A DNA stretch of 47,462 bases, from positions 1 to 47,462 of IMG/VR virus record IMGVR_UViG_3300050821_005468. One strand, written 5' to 3'. Positions 1 to 5,819 of this stretch are shown here, in pieces (position 1 is the first letter of the stretch; the number at the start of each line of letters is the position of its first letter). A model generated the notes under the pieces. It worked only from the letters and a program-made list of their open reading frames with translations, did no database searches and was not told the origin of the DNA. Source of the DNA: a virus. The position numbers were made by a program, and so were the translations under genes.

Positions 1-190
1 CTTCGGTCACAAGCTGCGCTTTCAGCACAGAGACAATCGGCTCAGCTGCAATCTCCAGGTCGCTTTGCGTGAGCCGGTAGGCGTCCATGAGCGCGCGCGC
101 CTTTTCGGCCGCCGCAAGCGCTTCAGCTTCAGTGCAGCCGTTGCTTGTGGTCTTTTCGAGCAGGGCGCGCACGCGGCGCGCGACGACTTC
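1..190. repeat. Left copy of terminal redundancy
   Basis: Bases 1-190 are repeated at 47275-47462 in the same orientation. The copies differ only in a GC dinucleotide run: five GC units at 91-100 here, four at 47365-47372 in the right copy. A coding gene (DUF2786) runs through the junction and is open only with the left version. This fits the overlap of a circular or circularly permuted assembly better than a true packaged terminal repeat, though the latter is not excluded. Confidence 0.93.
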
Positions 191-208
191 GCGGTCAATC
201 TCGGTCAC
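1..208 (-). CDS. DUF2786 domain protein, N-terminal part (gene crosses the sequence ends)
   Basis: The gene starts with GTG at 208, overlapping the stop of the upstream gene as GTGA, and reads to base 1. It continues at 47274 down to 47129, giving 117 residues in one frame. The N-terminal 40-odd residues contain a VRALLEKTTSNGCTEAEALA stretch followed by AAEKARALMDAYRL, which is the typical DUF2786 pattern (helix, NGCTEAEA, AAxKAxxLM). DUF2786 occurs widely in phages and bacteria, and its function is unknown. The protein is probably a small cytoplasmic early protein, last before the downstream gene at 46749-47132. Confidence 0.8.
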   Translation of the reverse strand, partial: MTEIDREVVARRVRALLEKTTSNGCTEAEALAAAEKARALMDAYRLTQSDLEIAAEPIVSVLKAQLVTE

Positions 209-381
209 TGTGTAATCTCCTCATCCTCATCGTCGTCGTCGGAGCCAAAATCCTCACTCTCGAAGGGCTCGATTTCCTTGTCACACTCCGGGCAGCGATC
301 GTTGTTCATGCAATCGCTTTCATCATCCCACCTCTCGCCGCAGTGCTCGTAGTGGTTGATGAAGCGGTAGGGGGTGCTCAT
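205..381 (-). CDS. Small zinc-ribbon-like protein with acidic tail
   Basis: This is a 58-residue protein of unknown function. The start at 381 has GGAGG a few bases upstream and overlaps the previous stop as ATGA. The middle holds cysteines at about residues 14 and 24 and a CPEC pair near 30, giving a possible zinc-binding knuckle. The last 20 residues are almost all Asp and Glu. Acidic small early proteins can mimic DNA or contact host factors, but nothing here proves such a role. Its stop overlaps the GTG of the DUF2786 gene. Confidence 0.6.
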   Translation of the reverse strand: MSTPYRFINHYEHCGERWDDESDCMNNDRCPECDKEIEPFESEDFGSDDDDEDEEITQ

Positions 382-473
382 GCTTGCCTCCGATAGCGCC
401 GGGCCGCGGCCTTGCGGCTGTAATGGCGCTGGTGCGTGTGCGGGTTGCGGTAGCTGCGACGCTGGGATTTCAT
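378..473 (-). CDS. Very small basic protein (31 aa)
   Basis: A 31-residue reading frame starts at 473 and overlaps both neighbours as ATGA. It is extremely basic (MKSQRRSYRNPHTHQ, then Arg- and Lys-rich). Both overlap junctions match the tight coupling seen throughout this operon, which is the main reason to believe it. Function is unknown; RNA or DNA binding is conceivable from charge alone. It could instead be a chance frame bridging its neighbours. Confidence 0.45.
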   Translation of the reverse strand: MKSQRRSYRNPHTHQRHYSRKAAARRYRRQA

Positions 474-649
474 GGCTGGTCTGAGCTCCAAATCTCGTTG
501 TCGTCGCGATCGTAGATGGCGACGTATCCGCTGCCCTGCAAGAGCTCTTCAGCGATTTTTCTCGCGCCGTCTTCCTCACTCGCATGCAAGGTGAGGATGC
601 GGCCGTCTGTGCGGCAGGCTAGGATGGTGTAGGTCGGATATGCGGGCAT
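470..649 (-). CDS. Hypothetical protein, first clear gene of the leftward operon
   Basis: A 59-residue protein begins at the ATG at 649 with GGAGG five bases upstream. A longer open frame continues upstream but lacks a good ribosome site. The sequence reads as a small alpha/beta domain (YTILACRTDGRIL, a helix EEDGARKIAEELL, then GYVAIYDRDDNEIW), resembling small phage proteins of unknown function. It is the most upstream leftward gene I can support, so it should be transcribed first from the region 650-1180. Confidence 0.6.
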   Translation of the reverse strand: MPAYPTYTILACRTDGRILTLHASEEDGARKIAEELLQGSGYVAIYDRDDNEIWSSDQP

Positions 650-944
650 CGCTGCCTCCACGGTTTCGGTGAGCCCGGAAGATGGCACGGCCGCGACGCG
701 GTGAGCAGCGCAGAGTTGGCAGGGCAGGCATGCGTCGAGCACATAGCTCGGGCATCGCAAGGCGCCGACGCGGCTATCACCGTCGCCCCTTGTGTGTGCG
801 CTTCGGGTGGCACAGGCGCGTAGCACTGCCGCGTCGCGGCGGGCAGTGCGGGAGGGGCCGGCGGGGACTTTCCTCCCACGTAAGTGATTGTTTCGGTGTG
901 GAGATCGCGGGACCCTACGCGGGCCAGCACGCTCCCCGTGTGGG

Positions 945-1003
945 AAATAAAAAAACCCGCATAGCGCGAGTTGAGGCAAAAAGGCCGGGCGCAGCAGCGG
1001 GTT
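945..1003 (-). terminator. Possible leftward attenuator/terminator in the leader
   Basis: AACCCGC at 954-960 pairs with GCGGGTT at 997-1003 across a 36-base loop. Read leftward, the hairpin is followed directly by seven T residues (A run at 949-955 on the plus strand). This is the arrangement of a rho-independent terminator for minus-strand transcription, although the loop is long. It lies upstream of the first leftward gene, so it would act as a leader attenuator or block antisense transcription from the terminase region. Confidence 0.4.
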
Positions 1004-1010
1004 GCGGAAA

Positions 1011-1051
1011 GGGCGGCGAAGCCACAGGGATCGTATCCCTCCCTGCCGCCC
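1011..1051. other. Compound stem-loop upstream of terS
   Basis: GGGCGGC at 1011-1017 pairs with GCCGCCC at 1045-1051. Inside it, AGGGAT at 1026-1031 pairs with ATCCCT at 1035-1040 over a CGT loop. The nested stems could form in RNA or single-stranded DNA. There is no T tract on either side, so it is not a standard terminator. Its position 130 bases before the small terminase gene makes a packaging recognition site or a 5' leader structure possible. Confidence 0.45.
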
Positions 1052-1146
1052 TGTATCCTACTCAGTCAGTCAAGCCCAGCAACCACTTATATGGGAGCTT
1101 ACCGGCGAGAGGCGGTACTTGCAAGCTGGTCGGAAAGTCTGCCAGA

Positions 1147-1185
1147 ATGGCGAGTAAATTCACGAGAAAGGCTGACCGTTCGTGA
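1147..1185 (+). CDS. Possible 12-residue leader peptide before terS
   Basis: ATG at 1147 opens a 12-codon frame (MASKFTRKADRS) whose TGA overlaps the GTG start of terS as GTGA. The overlap pattern equals that used across this genome, which suggests translational coupling, and GGAAAG lies about nine bases upstream. A frame this short can easily be chance. Confidence 0.25.
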   Translation: MASKFTRKADRS

Positions 1186-1736
1186 AACGTACTCTCATCC
1201 CAGGTCGGGAGCGCGAGGAGCGCGCTGCCGACGCCCCGAAGATCGGCCGGCCCAGCCGCGACGAAGTGCGGCAACGTCAGGTTGACATAATTTTAGAAAG
1301 GCACGCCGATGGCGAGCCACTGGTGGATATTTGTGCAGAGCTTGGGCTTCGGCCTGCTGTCTTTCGCAGCTGGTGTCGCAACGACCCTAGTCTGGCAGAC
1401 GACTGGAGAGCCGTCCGAGCAGATTACGTCGATGCGCTCTTTGACAAATTGGCTTCGGTTACGGCGCAACTGGCCGCCAGCGGAACCATCGACGCAGATG
1501 ACAAGGCAGCAAATGCGCGGGTCAACTCGCTCAAAGCCGCCCAAGACGGGCTCAAGCACATCACGGCACGACTGAAGCCGAGCGCCTACGGCGACAACAA
1601 GGCCACCGGGCCGGGGATGACGGTCATCTTCAACACGGACCTGCCGATTGGGCCGGGGCAGAGCCCCGGCGCCTCGGTGGATGGTGATTTCACGATCGTC
1701 CTACCGTCGCCGCAGAAGGTGCTGACACATGGCTGA
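1182..1736 (+). CDS. terS: Terminase small subunit
   Basis: The 184-residue protein is placed directly before the large terminase and overlaps it by eight bases. Residues around 40-80 form a helix-turn-helix-type segment (LVDICAELGLRPAVFRSWCR followed by a DDWRAVRADYVDALFDKL helix), as in small terminases that recognise the packaging site and load the large subunit. The start is a GTG at 1182; no ATG with a better ribosome site is nearby. The C-terminal 60 residues are Gly/Pro-rich and probably contact the large subunit. The call rests on the HTH-like segment and on gene order. Confidence 0.8.
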   Translation: MKRTLIPGREREERAADAPKIGRPSRDEVRQRQVDIILERHADGEPLVDICAELGLRPAVFRSWCRNDPSLADDWRAVRADYVDALFDKLASVTAQLAASGTIDADDKAANARVNSLKAAQDGLKHITARLKPSAYGDNKATGPGMTVIFNTDLPIGPGQSPGASVDGDFTIVLPSPQKVLTHG

Positions 1737-3147
1737 GGGCGAAATCCGCATCGAGTTCAAGCCGAACCCGACCCAACGCGCGTTCATCCAGTCGCAAGCC
1801 CAAGCGGACTTCTTCTCGACGCGGGTCGGCGAGGGCAAGAGCACCGCGCTCAATTGGGCGAACCTCTATCACACGATCCACAACCCCGGCGCCAAGTGGG
1901 CGATGATCCGGGATACGTGGGAGAACCTGCGCCGCACGACGCTGGCTTCCTTTTTCGAGCGTTTTCCTCCCGGCGTGATGGGAACGTGGCATGAGACGAA
2001 CAAAGAGTGGAATTGGGCCAGCGGGATCTGCGACGGAAAGATCATCTGGCTCGGAATGGACGATCCGAAGGACGCAGCCAAGCTGCAATCCCTCGAACTC
2101 GCCGGCTTCGGTGCCGATGAGGTCGCTCCCGCCGAAGGCAGCGGTGGCGTTCCCGAGTTGGTCTTTGATCTGGCGCTCACGCGGCTACGCCAATCAGGCA
2201 TGAATTGGTACGCGGCGAAGCTCGCGAGCAACAATTCGGACGATACACATTGGGTGCATAAGAGATTTGTCGATCCCGGCGCCGATGGGTTCAAATTGTG
2301 GCAGCCGGCGGGTTCGGAGAACGAAAAAAACCTCCCACCGGGCTACTACGAGATGCTTCGTAAGCAACTTCGCCATCGGCAGGACCTAGTTTCGCGGTTT
2401 ATCGACGGGCAGTTCGGGTTTCAGCAGATCGGGACGGCGGTGACGCCGCAATTTAACGAAAAGCTGCACCTCGCAACGGGTCTCGCGCCCGTCCGCGGCG
2501 CCGATTTGACCCTCTGCTGGGACTTCGGGCTCAATCCGACCTGCATCATCACCCAGGTTACTCCGCTCGGCTACTGGAACATCCTTCAGAGCATCGTAGG
2601 AGACGGCATTGGTGTCACAGAACTCATTCAGGAAGTGGTTAAGCCGCTTCTGGCCGCTCGATACTTCGGCTACCGCTGGAGGCACATCGGCGATCCCAAC
2701 GGGAACATGCGGGAGCAGTCATCTTCCAAGCAGTCCGCCGTCCGCGTCATACGGCAGGAACTTGGCGGTGCCTTCCGAGGCGGCCCTCCGGGATTTTTTG
2801 AGCGTGTTGAGCCCCTACGAGCAGTCCTGTCTCGCAGCGTTGGTGGCCGGGGGGTGGTGCAGGTTGATCGAACGCGGGCTAGAGATATCCACCTCGCGCT
2901 CCGTGGTGGATGGCACTTTAAGGAGACCTCCGGCGGCCTCCTCAGCACCGAGCCGGTGAAGGATATCCACAGCCATCCCGCAGATGCGCTGAGCTACGCC
3001 GCGGCCCGCCTCTTCCCGGTCGGCCGCTTGCAGCGGCAGGGTGGACAGAAGGCGTCTCCGCGCGCTACCTTCTTTGGAGGCCAACAGACGGCTTCCAAAC
3101 TGGTCATTCCGCGCGAAATGCGCGAACTTATGAAAGAGGGCTTCTGA
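1729..3147 (+). CDS. terL: Terminase large subunit
   Basis: The 472-residue packaging motor has an N-terminal ATPase and a C-terminal RNase H-like nuclease. Visible motifs are a Walker A-like loop RVGEGKSTAL near residue 33, a Walker B region FGADEVAPAE near 128, and nuclease acidic residues in LCWDFGLNP (about 265), HIGDPNGN (about 320) and HPADALSYAA (about 425). It pumps DNA into the procapsid through the portal and cuts the concatemer. Length matches podovirus large terminases. The gene overlaps terS at the start and touches the next gene (TGATG at 3145-3149). Confidence 0.92.
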   Translation: MAEGEIRIEFKPNPTQRAFIQSQAQADFFSTRVGEGKSTALNWANLYHTIHNPGAKWAMIRDTWENLRRTTLASFFERFPPGVMGTWHETNKEWNWASGICDGKIIWLGMDDPKDAAKLQSLELAGFGADEVAPAEGSGGVPELVFDLALTRLRQSGMNWYAAKLASNNSDDTHWVHKRFVDPGADGFKLWQPAGSENEKNLPPGYYEMLRKQLRHRQDLVSRFIDGQFGFQQIGTAVTPQFNEKLHLATGLAPVRGADLTLCWDFGLNPTCIITQVTPLGYWNILQSIVGDGIGVTELIQEVVKPLLAARYFGYRWRHIGDPNGNMREQSSSKQSAVRVIRQELGGAFRGGPPGFFERVEPLRAVLSRSVGGRGVVQVDRTRARDIHLALRGGWHFKETSGGLLSTEPVKDIHSHPADALSYAAARLFPVGRLQRQGGQKASPRATFFGGQQTASKLVIPREMRELMKEGF

Positions 3148-3533
3148 TGGCGAACGGTACTAGCGGCGTTGCCACGCAAAGCTACAGCAATTACCGCGAG
3201 AGTGTTGTGAACATCACCGGCATCGCGTACAACGCGGCCGGCGGCAGCAACTACAATCAGACCCCGAGCATCCGCGCGCGGGCGCAGAATGGCGGCAGCT
3301 TCGTCGTCTCCGGCACCTGGGCCACGAGCACCAGCGCGACCCTGCAGTTAGTCGGCAGCAACGATAACGTCTCGTGGGTAGCGCTCGGCGGCGGGCTCTC
3401 AGCGAGCTCCGGGACGGTCCCGCAGGCCGGCTCGATCAGCGGCGCTGGCTTCGACTTCCTCTTCTACGCGTTCCAGCTGACGGGCGGTGATAGCGGTACG
3501 GCGCTCGCGGTGCAAATGCTCCTTGGGCCATAA
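3147..3533 (+). CDS. Hypothetical head-region protein
   Basis: A 128-residue protein lies between terminase and portal, starting at the ATG that overlaps the terL stop. It is rich in Gly, Ser, Thr and Ala with alternating beta-strand character (GGSFVVSGTWATSTSATLQL, then SNDNVSWVALGGG). It resembles small beta-sandwich virion proteins such as decoration or head-fibre subunits, but no family motif is recognised. The late-operon position supports a virion or assembly role. Confidence 0.6.
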   Translation: MANGTSGVATQSYSNYRESVVNITGIAYNAAGGSNYNQTPSIRARAQNGGSFVVSGTWATSTSATLQLVGSNDNVSWVALGGGLSASSGTVPQAGSISGAGFDFLFYAFQLTGGDSGTALAVQMLLGP

Positions 3534-3535
3534 CG

Positions 3536-5590
3536 ATGGCTTTGGAGACGCCGGAATACCCGGCTCTAATCACCGGACAGCAGACGGACGCGCTCTCCGA
3601 GGTTGAGGTCGATGAGGCGCAGGGCGGTCCTGGCCCCGACGACCGCGAGCTAACGGATGACGAGATCGTCAGCATCCTCGAAGGGTATCGGACGGAGGCC
3701 GAGTATGCTCGGCTCGCCGGTCCGAACTCGCGCGATTTGACTTGGTTGCAGCACCTGGACTTGTACTACAATAGGTGGGACTTTTCTAAGAAGGCGCCGT
3801 GGCAAGCCCGTGAGGTCATGCCCGAATTCCCGCAGTACGTCGATCGGTTCGCCGCTGCGATGCGCATGGCGCTCGTCGCGCAACCCGAGTTCTTCTCGAT
3901 CTCGATCGACAACGACCAGGAAGGTGATCTCGCCTACGTGATCCGCAAGTTCATGAACGTGCAGTTGCGCCGGATCGGCCGGAATGCCACCGGGCAGCCA
4001 GTGGACTTCGCGGCGACGTTTGAGGAAGCGATGAAGATGGGCGCGCTGAGCATGCCCGTGTTCAAGACGAGCTTTAAGGACGACGAGAAGACCGGGTACA
4101 CCAGTCTGGAGGTCGTCGATCCGTACAATTTCTGGTTCGACCCGACCGGTCGCGGGCTCTACCGCATCCACCGGGAGGAGATGGACCTGCACGACCTCCG
4201 CACGATGATGGAATTGGATAAGAACGTGAACGACCCGCTGTTCAACCGGGAGGCGTGCGAGAGCGCGCTGGTTGACGGCGCTGCCGTGCAAGCGATCTTC
4301 CGGGCCGAGCGCGAGAAGCGCACCGGCACCGGGCAATGGTATCAGAGCAGCCGCAAGCCGATCGTCCTACATGAATACTACTGCACGCTCATCGACAATC
4401 AGGGTATCGTCAGAGGGAAGAATGTCCTATGCATCGTCGCGAACAACCGGTGGCTCATCCGCGGGCCCGAAGCCAACCCGTTCCTGCATGGCCGGGACTG
4501 GATGGTAGCTGCGCCGATCATCACCGTACCGCTTGCGCCATATGGGAGAGCCTACGCGGAGAACTTCTCGCAGCTGACGCGCACGTTCAACGAGATGACG
4601 AACCTTATCCTCGACGGAATTATGGCCACGACTATGAAAGTCTTCTCCGTCGTACCCGGCTATCTGGAGGATGCCAGCCAGCTTGAGGATGGGATCTACC
4701 CGAACGCGATGTTCCGGCTGATTGAGGGGATTACGTCCGAGGAGTTCATGAAGGCCGTGGATATGGGTTCGCTCGATCCCAACGCCTTCAACGTCTGGCA
4801 GATGCTGAAGAAAGAGTTGCAGGAAGGTGCCGCGTTTAACGATATGACGCTGGGGAATGCTGCCCCGCAGGCGCGGACCTCGGCAACCGAGATCAACACG
4901 GTTGACAGCAACTCGACGAGCTACATGCGCGCGATCGCGAGCAACATCGAAACGCTGCTGCTGGAGCCGACGCTCGATCTCATCTGGAAAACGAGCATCC
5001 AGCACTTCTCGATGAAGGATACGGAGCTTGTCCAGGCGATCGGCGAGCAGTGGGCGAAGACGTTTGTGAAGATGCGGAAGCAGTTCGCCGAATACAAGGT
5101 CACCTTCGTCTGCCGCGGGATCACCAGCCTGCTCGCGCGGAAGCAGAAGTTGCAGGAATTCCTCCAGTTTCTCCAAATCTGCGCGCAGAACCCGCAGATG
5201 TCCCAGGTGCTGACCAGCACATGGCCCCCGGAGAAGCTGTTCAAGTACCTCGCGATGCTGATGGATGTCGATGTGAACCAGTTGGAGGGTTCGCCGCGGG
5301 AGATGCAGATGCTGCAAATCTCGAACCAGAACAAGCAGCAGCAAGCGCAACAGGTCCAGGTCGCGGCCGAGAAGAGCAAGAACGATAGCAAGGAGGATGC
5401 GAAATACCGCACCCAGGCCAAGTTGGAGATGCTCAAGCACACCCTGACGCACATGGCTGCGAACCGGCAACAGCGTGCGGCGACCACCGCAGCCCTGGCG
5501 CCGACCCCATCCACGACCGCCGCATCCGCGGCCCCAGCCCAAGGAGCGGCCAATGGCCAGCAAGCGCCCGGCCCCGCCGGCCCCAGATAA
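3536..5590 (+). CDS. Portal protein (head-tail connector)
   Basis: The 684-residue protein lies immediately after terminase and is the usual size of podovirus portals. Features include WLQHLDLYYNRW (about 65), RFAAAMRMALVAQPEFFSIS (about 105), DPYNFWFDPTGRG (about 197), and a long helical Gln/Lys-rich C-terminal region (PREMQMLQISNQNKQQQAQQ) typical of the portal crown or barrel. It forms the dodecameric ring at the packaging vertex and the channel for DNA. The last 38 bases overlap the next gene in another frame. The assignment rests on position, size and composition, with no single catalytic motif. Confidence 0.82.
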   Translation: MALETPEYPALITGQQTDALSEVEVDEAQGGPGPDDRELTDDEIVSILEGYRTEAEYARLAGPNSRDLTWLQHLDLYYNRWDFSKKAPWQAREVMPEFPQYVDRFAAAMRMALVAQPEFFSISIDNDQEGDLAYVIRKFMNVQLRRIGRNATGQPVDFAATFEEAMKMGALSMPVFKTSFKDDEKTGYTSLEVVDPYNFWFDPTGRGLYRIHREEMDLHDLRTMMELDKNVNDPLFNREACESALVDGAAVQAIFRAEREKRTGTGQWYQSSRKPIVLHEYYCTLIDNQGIVRGKNVLCIVANNRWLIRGPEANPFLHGRDWMVAAPIITVPLAPYGRAYAENFSQLTRTFNEMTNLILDGIMATTMKVFSVVPGYLEDASQLEDGIYPNAMFRLIEGITSEEFMKAVDMGSLDPNAFNVWQMLKKELQEGAAFNDMTLGNAAPQARTSATEINTVDSNSTSYMRAIASNIETLLLEPTLDLIWKTSIQHFSMKDTELVQAIGEQWAKTFVKMRKQFAEYKVTFVCRGITSLLARKQKLQEFLQFLQICAQNPQMSQVLTSTWPPEKLFKYLAMLMDVDVNQLEGSPREMQMLQISNQNKQQQAQQVQVAAEKSKNDSKEDAKYRTQAKLEMLKHTLTHMAANRQQRAATTAALAPTPSTTAASAAPAQGAANGQQAPGPAGPR

Positions 5591-5819
5591 GTACGAAGTC
5601 GAGAGTGCCGCGCACACGATCAAACGCGCGCACGAGCACATGGCGAACAAGCGCCTTATGCGGCATGTGAAGAAGCATGTGCGCGGCGAGGCGAAGAATA
5701 TGGCCGCGTTCGCGAAGGCCCTCCAGGGCGGTGGCATGGCCTCGCCGAGCGGCGGGATGCCGGGCCAGCCGGACGAGCAGGCGCAAGCCAGCAGCAGCAT
5801 GGGAGCTTTCAATCCATGA
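5553..5819 (+). CDS. Hypothetical basic helical protein, overlaps portal end
   Basis: An 88-residue protein starts at the ATG at 5553 with AAGGAG at 5541-5546, inside the 3' end of the portal gene. A longer frame from 5475 would begin in Arg/Pro-rich shadow sequence. The product has a basic helical middle (HTIKRAHEHMANKRLMRHVKKH) and a Gly/Ser/Gln-rich tail. It is probably a small head-assembly or internal protein. It overlaps the next gene by four bases (ATGA at 5816). Confidence 0.65.
   Translation: MASKRPAPPAPDKYEVESAAHTIKRAHEHMANKRLMRHVKKHVRGEAKNMAAFAKALQGGGMASPSGGMPGQPDEQAQASSSMGAFNP

Larger units (their letters stand above)
650..1146. other. Divergent intergenic region between early and late halves
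   Basis: About 500 bases separate the leftward operon (first gene 470-649) from terS (1182). No convincing gene lies here: open frames on both strands have Arg/Pro/Ala-rich shadow composition and poor ribosome sites. The segment contains an AACCCGC/GCGGGTT inverted repeat with an A/T run and a compound stem-loop at 1011-1051. Early and late promoters are expected here, but I see no good sigma-70 pair. A pac site is also possible because terS follows. Confidence 0.6.

Noticed and set aside
1-190. A true packaged direct terminal repeat
   Set aside because: The length would fit, but a gene is interrupted exactly at the ends and the copies differ by a GC unit, so assembly overlap is the simpler reading; it is not fully excluded.
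619-930. Leftward 103-residue frame starting with GTG at 930
   Set aside because: The ribosome site touches the start, composition is Pro/Ala/Arg-rich, and it overlaps the well-supported start at 649 in another frame.
1064-1093. Sigma-70 promoter for the late operon around TATATG near 1088
   Set aside because: No acceptable -35 lies at the required distance, and the -10 is weak.
682-1185. Rightward 167-residue frame before terS
   Set aside because: Arg/Gly-rich shadow composition and it runs through hairpins; only its last 12 codons have a possible independent start.
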